Shown here: positions 1-11,590 of the stretch, piece after piece
How the letters are laid out: the number at the start of each line of letters is the position of its first letter
Numbering within the stretch: the stretch's first letter is position 1
Assembly: GCA_037013495.1 (NCBI GenBank)
Contig: CM072803.1
Location: forward strand, 16,451,501 to 16,515,500
DNA length: 64,000 nucleotides
Direction: 5' to 3'
DNA from: Hippophae tibetana
Taxonomy: Eukaryota; Streptophyta; Magnoliopsida; Rosales; Elaeagnaceae
Translations under genes and position numbers: made by a program
Notes under the pieces: generated by a model
Databases searched by the model: none
The model's input: only the letters and a program-made list of their open reading frames with translations
What the model was told of the DNA's origin: nothing

Positions 1-990
1 TTGCATGCACAAAAATAATGAGCCATAAATGATTATAGAAAAATAAAATATATAGCTAATTCCTCACAAAAAATACAATAGGAGAATACAAAAAAGAAGT
101 TATTTAAGCTCTCTTTTGGTAAGTAAAATTTTATTATATGCAAGTATGAATTCAACTACAATTTTTTATGATAGCTGATACTCTTTTTTAAAAATATTTT
201 ATAGCTAATCACAAATGGATTAATTGACACGCTATTGTATTTCAATATTTATCTCACTTTGAGCAACCGTTAATATGTCACCATATGTGTCAAAGAATAT
301 ATTTGTATTTTATCATAATACTTATGCATACTACCGATAATTAAATTATGTTAAAGAATGATTTATATTCCAATATTTCAAATTGATTATTTGAGTGATG
401 TTCATGTTTGAATAAATCTTCTACCTTTATTCAAAAAAAAAATTATTAGATTTTATAAATTTCTGTCTTTTTCTACTATATTTTAGGAGTTAAAGAACTT
501 GGGAGGAGTTCATTCATAGCATACATCTTATTCTTCATCATATTGAAATTAAGTTTCAATGTTATATTGTTTATTTGTATGATAAAAAGGGGAGAAAAAA
601 TATAAACCTTATTCCTTATTAGAAAAATTAGAACTTTATTTGAAAATCTATAAAAAGGAAAACTAATTTAGGGGGAGAAAAATACTTTGAAAAATACTTT
701 TTACAAATATTACACATAGTGGAATAATGTTTTTAATTTCTATCTAATTATTATTCACTTATAAATATTCTTTGCTTTTTTTTATTGGTATATACACTAC
801 AATAATGAACAATGAGTCTTACATGAAAAGTTGTTTGGGTGTTTATATTTATGTTTTTCAGTGTACACATGAGCTTTTAGATTCAAATAAAGATGGTTTC
901 ACTATATCATAGGATAGTTTCACTATGTAAAACTTTTATTTTTTCTATGAGCGTTATGTAGTGAGAGAGAGGTTGTGTCACACGAATATG
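1..990 (+). mobile_element. Probable 3' internal tail of a Copia element
   Basis: AT-rich sequence without an open frame. Purine runs (AAAAAGGGGAGAAAAA near 582-597, GGGGGAGAAAAA near 671-682) resemble the purine-rich 3' ends of SIRE-type Copia elements. It lies directly upstream of a polypurine-tract-like motif and an LTR-like unit. The assignment rests on position and these motifs only; no protein part is recognisable. Treat as fossil DNA. Confidence 0.35.
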
Positions 991-1004
991 CCAAAGGAGG
1001 AAAT
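991..1004 (+). other. Polypurine-tract-like site of Copia element
   Basis: CCAAAGGAGGAAAT is also found, base for base, on the minus strand at 48101-48114. There it abuts the TGTAAG start of another Copia LTR. Here it is followed at once by an LTR-like unit. A shared motif at the same relative place in two copies supports a plus-strand primer site. Confidence 0.55.
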
Positions 1005-2135
1005 TATAAGGTTTATGTAAGTGTTGGCAATATTCACGAACAAAAAAAAACAAATGTAATTTTAGTTTCTATGTGTGTCCCTCAAGAATATTTTCATACC
1101 GAAGAAACTATTGAGCTCCAGCAATCATAATTCAGGTATATCTCTATTCTTATATATGTTAAATTTTATATTAGACACTTATGAACATTTAAAAGGTCTT
1201 AATTGAGACTTGTCTAGATTGATTTACACAATTTAAAAAGTCTCAAATTAAGTTTTTCATTGATTGGTTAGATCGAGAATTGACTAGATTAATTGAACTA
1301 AGTACTCGATCAATCAAGCATATGTTAAATCAATCAAAGGGCTAGGGATTTGATTTTAAACCTACTTCTAACTCGAATTGAATTAGATTTTTACTATATT
1401 GTTCTTTTTAAAAAAAAACTCTTTTAATTGATTTTATAGACAACATAGTAATTTTAATTTGACCTAGTGCTTCAAAATATACAACATAATAAAACCTAAG
1501 CATACAACTTTATTTAACCATACAAGAGCATTATTGAGCATTATTCTCTTCATGTTATTCCCTTTCTTTTTTTCTAAACACTATTTAAGTATGCTTTTTT
1601 TTCATTGACATAATTTGTCAAACATTTTTTATTGTGTTTGATGAATTAACAAGCCTACAATATTTGTGATATTATGTGTTAAAGTGGTTATTCTAGGGTT
1701 GCTAGTAGATTTTGATTTATTTGATATATTTATTAAATCATCTACTTAGAATTATTCATTATTGAATCTACTATAGGACACACATTTGCACTTGTGTTTT
1801 TGTGCCAACCTTTCAAGTGTGAGTTGTATGGGTTCGATTTCTTATGTAACTTAAGTTGTCGGAATGTTGATTTGGATCCAAATACCTTTCTTGTAGAGAA
1901 TATGATGAAAGTAATGGATTGTAAGTAGATTACTTAGGAGTGTTACCTTGGTAGGTAGTTGTGCATAGCCATGTAATTGGACTTTATTTTTCATAGTGAA
2001 TAGTTAAGTTGGACTCATGGTTTTTCTCTTAGGACATTGGTGTGAACTATGTTAATTCCACCTAAAAATCCCATGTCTCATCTTTATATTTTTGCATTAT
2101 TTTATTTACACCTAATTACATTATTGGTCATCTAC
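1005..2135 (+). mobile_element. Copia-type LTR (R/U5-like part), fossil
   Basis: About 1.1 kb that aligns by eye, in inverted orientation, to 53550-54740. Shared landmarks are CTATAGGACACA near 1773, TAAGTAGATTACTT near 1923, TTACCTTGGTAGGTAGTT near 1943, TTATTTTTCATAGTG near 1985, and the stretch TTTTCTC..AGG.CATTG.TGTG near 2022-2045. At 1200-1350 there are repeated GATCAATC-type words. It follows a polypurine-like site, so it is probably a 3' LTR. It is old and diverged. Confidence 0.6.
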
Positions 2136-2940
2136 AAAAATTATTATTATTATTATTTATAAATTTTTTTGTTATATTTATTTATTTATTATAATATTTA
2201 GTACTCTATTTTTATTTATTGCTAAGTATTCTCTTAGTTATAGTTTTATGATTATGTAAAAAGAAAATCTGAGCCACAACATATCCTTTTTTTGGTCGTA
2301 GTATGGGGCTCTCGGGTTGAAAATGGTAGTGAAGAAAAACTTATTATGTAATGGCATGAACTATTGTGCGTTACAGCCCCGTAGTGACTGAATGTTTAGG
2401 TTGGAAAATTTCAAAATCACGTCCTAGCATAAATAAACTTACATGAAATCCTACATTAAATGTTTTTACTAAAATGCCCAACCCTATGCATTTCAACCAA
2501 TTTTCCCTCAAATTTTGTTTTCTTCTTTACCAAAATCCTCATTTTCTCTCCCTTGAAAACACACTAAATCCCATAAAAATCACATCCTTTTCCTACAATC
2601 CTTCCTATTTCTTCACAAAATTCTCATTCCTATTTGTTTTCTAGCCATTAATTGAGAGATTTTTCTTTTCTTCAAATCTCCATCAAATTTCTTCAAGGGT
2701 TCATCTTCTACAAGGGGTGTTCTTCAATCTTCATTTTCTTCACATCAACGAACATAAGTGAGTCAAAATTTTCTATAATAATTCTTGGATTTTTTTTACT
2801 TTTGTGAATTATTTCTAAGACTTTTGGATTAAAATAGTACCAAACACTAATTGGTCTAAGAGAGTGGATTTTTTTTTGGATTAATTTATAGTATTGTATT
2901 GTTGAGATTTTGAAATTTTTGGAAACCTTAAACTTTTAAG
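2136..2940. other. AT-rich non-coding stretch, probably Athila internal leader
   Basis: No gene seen. The first 150 bases are simple ATT/TTTA-rich sequence. From about 2290 the composition is more mixed, and from 2460 it is pyrimidine-rich (many CCAAAATCC and TTCTTCACAAA words), as in leaders ahead of Athila env-like reading frames. Interpretation rests on its position before the env-like region. Confidence 0.35.
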
Positions 2941-2949
2941 AACCTGAAT

Positions 2950-4075
2950 CAATGGCTTCTAAATGAAATAGAAGTGAAAAAGGAAAGAAACTAGAAGTCC
3001 CTAGAGAATACAATAAAGCTAAGTTTTCTAGTATAGTGACAAAACTTAAGTTTGATAAAGCCGTTGAAATTAACAAGAACATATTGTAGAAAGGGGATTG
3101 GTATTTCAACTTAGACAGTTTTGTCATTTTGAGGGGATAATAGATGTAATAGTGGCACTTGGATGGAGATAGTTTGTTAAAAACCTGGAAGCCACTGTTA
3201 AGTCCATTGTTCGTGAATTTTATGCTAATGTTCTTAACACTATCAATAATAGGGTAAAAGGTATGGGGTGTACTAGTCCCATTTGGCCCATTAGATATAA
3301 ATTCTTACTATGGTTTAATGGATGTGGGCCAGAGTGAGTACGAAAACTATTTGAAAAATGTGGACTGTACTAAGGTAATAGAAACGCTAGTTGTAAAGGG
3401 AGCTAAATAGGAATATTCTAATGGGAATCCCAAGGGTTTTGAAGCTAAACATTTAAGTGAGGTTTTGCATATTTGGAAATATTTGACTCATGCCCACTAC
3501 ACACTATAGCTCTATGAATAGAGAATGGGCTATATTACTATTTTCTATAGTATCCAAAATAACCTTGGATGTTGGAGCCGTAATTCACTAATGGATACAA
3601 TTATTTACAAATAATCTATTTCTTTCTCTAACTTATTATTGTTTTGTGAGCTAAAGTGAGAGTAAGCTATCCAAAGGGTGAGGTGTTATTACAACTAAAT
3701 GAATTATTGACTTAAACATAAATGAATAAACTCACATCGGGTACCAAAGGCACCCAAAAGGGAAAAATGGTAGCTTCTTCTTCAAATATATCTATGAAAG
3801 ATTTAACTCATCTTTTAAAAGGAGAGATAACCTACTTGAAGAATTACATCCAGGACTATAATACCCAATATGATGAGTACACAAGTCGACAACATCATGT
3901 TCAGGGTGAATATAACCATAATATTTAGGAGATGCAAAGGTTACCTCTCTCTCATCTCATAGTTGATACTAGTTATTTGAGAAAACCAGATAATTTAGGA
4001 TATGATTTTGTTTTTAGACCACCTAAGGACCCACATCACAATGACCAAGGGCAAGACAACATGGAGAATTAAGCT
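2950..4075 (+). mobile_element. Fossil env-like region of an Athila/Calypso-type element
   Basis: Conceptual translation shows pieces resembling the env-like frame that plant Athila/Calypso elements carry downstream of pol. They include a GW..FVKNLEATVKSIVREFYANVL-like block near 3160-3235 and an NLG-CWS block near 3553-3573. A hydrophilic tail is open at 3722-3928. The region is broken in several places and not functional. It is followed by the same 3' non-coding sequence as the larger Athila element at 39800-45420, which fixes the family. Confidence 0.5.
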
Positions 4076-4079
4076 CTAA

Positions 4080-5859
4080 CTTTACTTTGGAATATTTATT
4101 TATTTATTTTCATGTATTTCATTCTTAATGTATTTTATTTTTATGAACTTTTAGTTTAGTCTTTTTTATTTTATCTTATGTTATTTTACATTTAATGTAA
4201 TTAGTTTTATTTTATTTCTTGTTTATGTGAACCCATGTTTATTTTATTTGAAAGTGTTAAACTTATAATCGTTTGTTAAGATGTGATGTATAAGAAGTAT
4301 ATAGTGTTTTGTCTAGATGATAAAACTAAATTAGATGGTGGATGCACCATGACTTACCACATCACTACTTGATCAAATTGAGCTAAATAAAATGGTTAAG
4401 TTTTCTTTTCTTTATCCTTCTCTTTAGTTTATATTTAATACATTAAGGATAATATAGATTATAGGTTGAGGGTGGAATAAAAGTTACACATAAATATAGA
4501 CTTTTTAAATTTTTTGTAAACATATTTTACTTTTATTTGCATTTATTTAATTGTTTAGGGATATTTAGATTTATTTTTAATTATTTTTTAAAATGATCGT
4601 GCTTTTAGTTAATTTAAAGTGAATGATGTAGTCTTTGCACTATTTGATTGTATCTTAAACATGTTATGGAATATTGTGAAAATTAATTTTTTTATTCATA
4701 ATTTTTGTTTCATGCTTAAATGTTGAGATTGAAATAAACTCAAAATTAGTGTTTAAGAATTAAATAGTGAAGACTATCTTATAAGAATATTTTGAGCCTA
4801 TAAGCATTTTATTCCATGTGATAATATTTTTTCTACTTCTTTAACACTCTTCTTATTAATTCAAAGTTTTAGATAATATATAAATGTTATGAATTTTAAT
4901 GTTTGATAGATAATCATATACTTATTTTTATTGCTTACATTAAAAGATTTGAGTAAAATTTAAAGTGCATGCTTATTTCATTCATAATTGACTTCTAAAA
5001 AGAGATATAAATGAGTTTCTCTAAAGCCAACATAAAAAGCCAAAAATTAGTCACTCACCAAATACATATATGTACATAGGTCCACTCTCTAAAGAAAGAA
5101 AGAATATATATGAATTAATAGTATTAAAAGAGAAAAAAAATTATATAACTAAATACTATGATCAAGAAGTTCTTCAAGTGGTAAGATGGTTATTATAAAA
5201 AAAAAAGGAAATAAATCACCTTTAAAGTCGATGCATTTTCATTCATCTTAGGGCATATACTTAAAAATTTTGCTTGATAATTTTAATTGATGCATAGGAA
5301 TAGTATTGTGATTTCTTCATAAATCCTAGCATATGATTCCTTTAATGAGATCAATGTTATGCACTTTTGAGCCTTTCTTGTTTATTCATATTCCAACCCA
5401 TTAGTTCATTTCTTAACATAACTTTTATTCTCATATATCTTTGTTGAGTGCTTGAACCCATAGGATGAATGTTATATTGAGAGTATGGCTTATAAGTATT
5501 AGAGTCAAAACAAATTCAGATTCCTCACACAAAGATTGAGTAAGTCAAAGTTGATATATTTTTGTTATGAAACATGAATTTATGATTTCCAACTGTTTTA
5601 AACAATAAACTATAATCTTTTAGGTTATTGATCTAACTTATGCTTGAGGAATTTTTGTTAATTTTTACTTTGTAGATATCATCATTGAAAGTCCTCACGT
5701 GACTTAAATTTTTCCATTAGGGCAACCTAAGGTTTTAAAGGCTTGTTTCATACGCTAAATATAATCGTGTCAACCTATGAAAATGATTTAGATGAATTTA
5801 ATTTAGTTTTTTTTATCACTTTTCTTGCAAGAGGCTAGTAAAAATCTAATTAAAGGTTG
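4080..5859 (+). mobile_element. 3' non-coding region of Athila-type element
   Basis: No gene. In order, this stretch aligns to 39960-40960 and then 44690-45424 of the Athila element further right. Shared landmarks are GGTTGAGGGTGGAATAAAAGTTAC (4462-4485) against GGTTGGGGTGG..TTAAAAGTTAC, GTGAAGACTAT against GTGGAGACTAT, CACTCACCAAAT, TTGTACATAGGT-type words, TTGAGCCTTTCTT, and CTTGAACCCATAG. The colinearity shows that 40977-44684 is an insertion in the other copy. Confidence 0.6.
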
Positions 5860-7425
5860 TGATGAGTACTTGAAAAGTACTAATATTTTGTGATTTTATT
5901 GCACTCAAATGTTAATAAATAGGTTTGATTATGCATATTTATATCATCATTATTGCAAATCTATATGTTTGGAATCATATGCATTTTCTATAGTATTTTA
6001 GGTATTTTCATCTTCAAATGAATAAATTGATCAACACATAAAGAATAATACCTGAAGCACTCATTTACACCTTAGAAATTTAAAAGAATAATGCATTTAA
6101 GCCTTACATATAAAACTAACAAGGATGTTAGGGGTGAAAACAAGAGTTGAAGTGCACCATTTTGTGCTACAGTGAAGAATATAGTAGGCATCGATGCATT
6201 CATCACTGCATGAATTCATTGGCATGATATTGTTTCTATGTCGTAGCATGGAAAATTTGGGTCACGATGCACATTTAATTTTCACACCCATAGTCCTCAT
6301 TTTTAAGCCTCATCTTTATATAAAACATTATGTCATTAGGTTTAGTGTGTATAACCATTAGGTTATAGGTTTTATATTTTTTTGCCATTAGCTTCTCTAT
6401 TTTATTTTATGTTTTAGGTTTAGTTTTTATACACAATTTAGATTAGGTGACAGAAAATAGGAGGTAGTAAGAGGGAGATTTTTTAGATCAAGTGATTCAA
6501 AAAGGTTGTTGTAATCTAAGGAATATTGTGAAGATCAAGGTCTCAATTGTAGAAAAGAGTATATCCATTTATTTACTTTTAGGTATTAAAATCTGACTTG
6601 TATTCTTATTTCTTTTCTGCAAATAATATTGTATTTTTGTAATTTGTTGAAAATAATTTACTGATCATTTATTATTTTGAGCATAACTTGCTATGATCAT
6701 GCGATTTTAGTTTTGTTGATATGTTTATATAGATGATTTAGGCAATATTATTAATCATTATTAAATACCGATTATTTTCTATTTAATATTTTTACAAAGT
6801 TTATTATTGAGGAATATATAGACGATATATTTTTCGTAATAGATTTAAAATATGAGAATTAGGTTTTTCAAATCTAATTTAGATAGCTTGAATGAGAGTT
6901 TAAATTAGTAACCCAACCAAAGGTATCGAGTGAGATGGTTTTTAATTCCTTAGACAATAGATATAATTTAATTAAATTAACTAACGACCAAAGGTGTTAA
7001 GTGATTTAATTAACAATGAATAGTGATCAGTCCGTTATTATTTATAAAAAAAGAGAGAATCAATAATTTGGATTTATATTTTATTAACCTAATTAATTCT
7101 ACCAAGCATAATCATTTAGCTAAATTTCTCCATTAATTTTTCATTGATTATTAATTGCATATTTGCAAGTAATTTGTTTGAGCCAATCTATCTTTTATCC
7201 TTATATTATTTTTTTCATTAGTTTAATCTTTTCAAAACCAAAATATTATGACCAAATGTTTAGGTTTATTTTGTTTTTATTTTTAAGAAATATATTGAAT
7301 TATTTAAAATCACATAGTTCCTCCTTAGATTGACATTGAGAGTATACTTATTGTTTATTACAAGTTATTCATGCACTTGCAAGCTTATTATTATTTCAAG
7401 TTTTTGTGTATCAAGGTGTTAAATG
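5860..7425 (+). mobile_element. Athila-type 3' LTR, fossil
   Basis: It starts TGATGAGTACTTGAAAAGTACTA, the terminal motif shared with LTRs starting at 30891 and 45425 and, inverted, ending at 27324. It runs through the family's conserved inner parts: a GGTATTTT..TTC.AATGA block near 6001-6023, gene-poor AT-rich centre, and the late block TTGACATTGAGAGTATACTTATT (7330-7352) with CACTTGCAAG. The 3' end is diffuse. It is an old copy. Confidence 0.65.
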
Positions 7426-7429
7426 TCCT

Positions 7430-7560
7430 GGGCTAGCTCAACTCATCTTAAATGAGTTGTAGCTCAACTCAAATTATCTAATATATAAATTAATTAAGCT
7501 AAGTATAGCTTATTTATACGTGAGTTGAGTTGAGTAGCTCATTTAAATGTTTACTAAAAT
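7430..7560. repeat. Palindrome-rich AGCTCAACTCA repeats
   Basis: The words TAGCTCAACTCA and TTGTAGCTCAACTCAAATT recur and then appear inverted as GTGAGTTGAGTTGAGTAGCTC (7521-7541). The stretch can fold on itself. It could be a small MITE end. No duplicated target site is evident. Confidence 0.35.
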
Positions 7561-8055
7561 AGAGTATGAACAATCTCAAGTAAAATGAGAATAACTTCTA
7601 TGTATAACTTAAAATCATACACTGTAAAATTCCTTAGAAACTTGACATATAGAGTTTTCTAATGGTATATAGAATTAATAAAATATTTTTAATTAGTATT
7701 AATTATATTTCAAAAATGAGTCAATTATTTTTAGTAGAATCTAAATAACTTTTAGTAAAATTAGCATAAATTTATATTGAAAACTCGAAATCAAAGAAAG
7801 TAAAATTTATAAGAAACTAGACATATAGAAATTTTAATGATATTTTGTTAGTTTGTATAGTTTATATTTTTAAAATGAATCAAAAGTGTTCTTTCGATTC
7901 AAAATAATCATTAGTAAAATGAGTGTAACTTTTTATAGAAAACTTAAAATCACAAACCGTAAAATTTACTAGAAACTAGTATCTAAACATTTATAATAGT
8001 ATATAAAATAATTCATAAAATTTTATGAGTTAATATAATTTATATTTTAAAAACA
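7561..8055. repeat. Three tandem units of about 160-175 bp
   Basis: Units at about 7561-7735, 7736-7895 and 7896-8055 share a common order: TAGTAAAAT.AG..TAAC/A, then GAAAACT.(A/G)AAATCA, a GTAAAATT...TAGAAACT.G block, a TATAT/ATCTA block, AATGATATT/AATAGTATAT, and finally TTATATTT.AAAAATGA. Divergence between units is considerable. Non-coding; probably part of a repeat element or a degraded short satellite. Confidence 0.55.
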
Positions 8056-8088
8056 TTTAGTTACGTTTTATGCCACAACGTATGGAGA

Positions 8089-8488
8089 TATTTTGCTACT
8101 ATAACAAAGGGTTTAAGTCGGTTTTTAACCGACTTAAACTAGGTTTTAAGTTGGTTTGATAAACCAACATAAAATGTGTTGACTTAAAATTTTAAATTAG
8201 TTCAACTCTAGAACTGATTTAAAATTTTAATTCAGTTCTACCATAAAACTGACTTAAAATTATAAGTGGGTCCTAAATTTTTAATAGGTCTTACGTGTCA
8301 ACCAACTTTAGATTTTAAGAAGTCCTATATGTCAACCTACTTAAAATTTTAAGTCGGTCTTATATATCAACCGGCTGAAAAATTTAAATGGGTTCTAACG
8401 TAGAATCAACTTAAAATGATATAACCCCAACATATTTTTGGTTGTTTTTTGCTAGCCTCGTACATATATTAAATCACATAGTAGCAAA
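8089..8488. mobile_element. Small inverted-repeat element (CACTA-like or MITE)
   Basis: The ends carry TTTTGCTACTAT (8091-8102) and, inverted, CATAGTAGCAAAAAA (8476-8490). The inside is filled with subterminal-type words: the inverted pair AAGTCGGTTTTT / AACCGACTTAAA at 8115-8137, and ACTTAAAATTTTAA-like motifs near 8181, 8215, 8251 and 8338. About 400 bp, no coding capacity. The CTACTATAACAAAGG start recalls CACTA termini but is diverged, so superfamily is uncertain. Confidence 0.4.
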
Positions 8489-8490
8489 AA

Positions 8491-10505
8491 AATAGCCAAA
8501 ATATATATAAAAGGGTTTTAAAAACCTTTTACTCATTTAAAAACTGTACATTATTGCAGCATGTGTTCTGCCCATTATTCTCATAAATCTTCAAAAATTT
8601 GTATATTGTAGCTCGTTTTACTCTAAACAAAGAAATACATGTGTTTAAATTCAAAATAATAATTTAACATCATGAATTCATTGAAAAATGACTTATATAT
8701 TAAAAAAATAGTATAATATATATTTAAAAAGTATACATGCAATATGTACCTCATTCTTCTCATGGCTTCGAATAAAGAGGCTTAAAAAATCGATATAGGT
8801 ATATGAAATATTGAATCTAAGATCTTTAAGGTTAACAAGTTTAAAGTATGATTATGAAACAAGTAAGCATATCAAATAGCACCTAACAAGTATTATGATC
8901 TCAGAAACATAAATGAACAAAACAATTATTTCATAATTATTCTGAATGTTGAACATATTAACCAAAGAACTACATACTTAAATTCAAATTATTATTTAAC
9001 ATCATAAATTCATTAAAAATAACTTATACGTTAATATAATATATTAGTTAAAGAGATTAACACATCTTTAATTAACATGTTGATATTTGAAATAATCTTG
9101 CTCATAAATTTCATAACAAAGTAACCACACATAACGTCATCTTCTTGTCGTGAAACCTACCAAAAAGAAGTATACATATTTATCAATTTGAACATCTTTA
9201 TTATTCAATAATATAATTCATTAAATTAATAATTATTATTATTTATGTTCACTTGCACATACCATAACTTTATGCCTTTACTCTTATTCCATATCTTCCA
9301 TGTCTTATCAAAGTTTAAAAGAGCAAGTATTTTAATCTTTATTCAATATTACAAGGAATAATATAAGAAAAATAGCTAGTTATAAATCTAACATTTCAAC
9401 AACTATTTTTGTGTCTTTATTCAATTCTATGAAAGCTAAGTCACAATACCATGCATGATTACCATATAGATCAAGGATTACTAATACCCAATAATCTTGA
9501 CCTTGTTCAAACTTTAGTGGTAAAAGGATTATCAACTTTCGATTTTTTTGAAGTGTTAATGCTCTATCACATAATTATTTTGCTAAAATGCTAGCATTTT
9601 ACTCTTGATATTGATTCATAAAATATGAATCATAAGACATCACTAAATGTGATCGATGATTAGCTTGAAGTCGATAATAACATGCTCTATATAAAATATA
9701 TATATATAATTACTTGATTTTATAAAGATTCTCTATATAACTGAAAGTTATTTCTTGATTAAAAATTCACCTTGTCTATACTTGAATTATACTTAAATTG
9801 ATCATTTGAAACTCAAATAATTACAATATACACTCTATCAATATGTAAGATTATCCAATGTCTATTACAGGTTTGTTTGAGGCATTAAAACAATACATCC
9901 ATCACTCATACTATTTTTGTTCACAACAACCGTCATCAAGAAGTCAAGATTTTTACTAACGCTTATAACATACTCATAATTATAGTTGTTTTCATTGCTT
10001 CTTCTTGAATGACTTGGTGTGTGATGATTGCCCACTAGATACAAATTTGTCCTAACATATTTCCTTTACATCTCTTAAATTTGCGGCACTTACCAACTTC
10101 AATATAATAGCCTAAAAATATAATCATATTAGTAATAATAAAAATTGAATAATAAAATAAAAGTAGTATATAATTTTTATTTTAACTAAAAAATAAATTG
10201 TATCATGTCAAAATTTAGCTCAACTTGATTGGAAGGCCAAGCCACATATTGTCCAATTGCTTCTTGGATTGTGGTAGAATCAAAGGCACTAGTAGTGGAT
10301 AATGATGAAATAATGATTGATCAATTATTATTTTCCAATGATTTGGAAAATATTGATTGTGAATCATTCGATCATTGCCAAGTGTTATATCATTCTAATA
10401 GCAACATAATTAGTAAATGATGGATCTTTCAACAGAAATTTTCTATTCTCTAAAAAATCAAGTTTTATATACAATAAACAAAATGTATAATAAAAAATTG
10501 TATTA
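8491..10505. other. AT-rich non-coding stretch with one dispersed duplication
   Basis: No gene supported. A direct repeat of about 78 bp is present at 8625-8702 and 8960-9037 (words TTTAACATCATGAATTCATT against TTTAACATCATAAATTCATT). A 63-codon open frame at 10229-10420 shows no recognisable family. Confidence 0.5.
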
Positions 10506-10509
10506 TAAG

Positions 10510-10848
10510 CTTTAAATCTTACCATGAAAGATTCATCAAATGGAGGAAGACTTCCATGTGGGGTAGATATTGGAAGAACATTCTTATTAAAATAATATTA
10601 TGAATGATAGATGGAATGCACATATTGCATTTGAGACATTGAACTACTGTGTGATTGCATGGGCATTCCTGGCGTATATGTGGGTTTTTGTTGTTGAGCT
10701 TTTTGATGCCTCTAACTACTTTAAGGTCACTCATCGTACCAACAAGACTTCGATTATACCGAATAAGTTTAACTGACAAACTTGTAGAGTACTAAACTCT
10801 TCATGACTCAAGATAGTAATTCTACCAAGAATGATCCCTGACCGTTCC
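10510..10848 (-). mobile_element. Internal start of an LTR element, unassigned
   Basis: Sequence just downstream (minus strand) of a perfect primer site. One minus-strand frame around 10690-10510 reads as Gln/Ser/Pro/Met-rich low-complexity protein. No gag, protease or polymerase domain is recognisable, so the element may be a non-autonomous type. Fossil. Confidence 0.3.
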
Positions 10849-10860
10849 GCTCTGATACCA
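10849..10860 (-). other. Primer binding site (initiator Met tRNA type)
   Basis: On the minus strand this reads TGGTATCAGAGC, the standard Copia primer site. It sits two bases from the inner end of the LTR at 10863-11590, which is the expected spacing. Confidence 0.8.
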
Positions 10861-10862
10861 AT

Positions 10863-11590
10863 TGTTGAGTAAAATTTAGAATACATAACTCTAAATTTAC
10901 TAATATTGGACCAAAATAAGTAAACAAAATATTTGTATTATACCCATAATAAAAGCATATAACACTTTTTAAAGATTACTCACAATTTGAAAAGAAATAC
11001 AAATACTCAAAAAGAAAGCTCACAACTCATACTCAAACTAAGAATACAAAGATATATTTTTTTTTTAAAGAATACCTAACCTAAATGTAAAGAAGACTAT
11101 TTATAGTCATAATCATGTAATCTACCCCACACAAATATAAAATTAAGAAATAATTCTAACCATATATTATTAGTGGATTATTCATACTTTTCTTAAAAAA
11201 TCTTCTTTTTATATCCTTCTAAAATTTGTTCTTAAATTTTTTTTAACATTTATTGAGAAATTTCTATTATATTGGGCTTAGATAAAATGAGCTTTTATTT
11301 TCCTTAGGTTTTGTAATAAGTTAAGATTGATATTCAGCAACTAGAATTCAAAAATATGTTATTTTTATTATTATAAATTTTAGGTATATTAATTTTGTAA
11401 TTTTTACTATATCTTTTATTTGACATGCACAATAATTTAGATAAATTCTCCGTGATTTCATTTTCAACTACGTGGATTCCTAGAGATTATAATAATTTAA
11501 TTAAGTGAGCTTTTTAGGGTCATTTTGAAGGCAAAGTTGAAAGTCTCACTTGCGCTCTATTTTTTCAGCCCTTGTAAATACTTCTCAACA
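10863..11590 (-). mobile_element. 5' LTR of a minus-strand LTR element (728 bp)
   Basis: The unit begins TGTTGAG and ends CTCAACA, a 7-bp perfect terminal inverted repeat with the canonical TG..CA ends. A primer site lies immediately inside. A minus-strand TATAAATA is visible at about 11099-11106. No matching second LTR was found in the window by eye. The well-kept ends suggest it is younger than the Athila copies. Confidence 0.75.

Noticed and set aside
9880-10110. Possible CACTA transposase remnant on the minus strand
   Set aside because: Only a loose Ser/His/Lys-rich resemblance in a broken frame; no diagnostic block could be matched.
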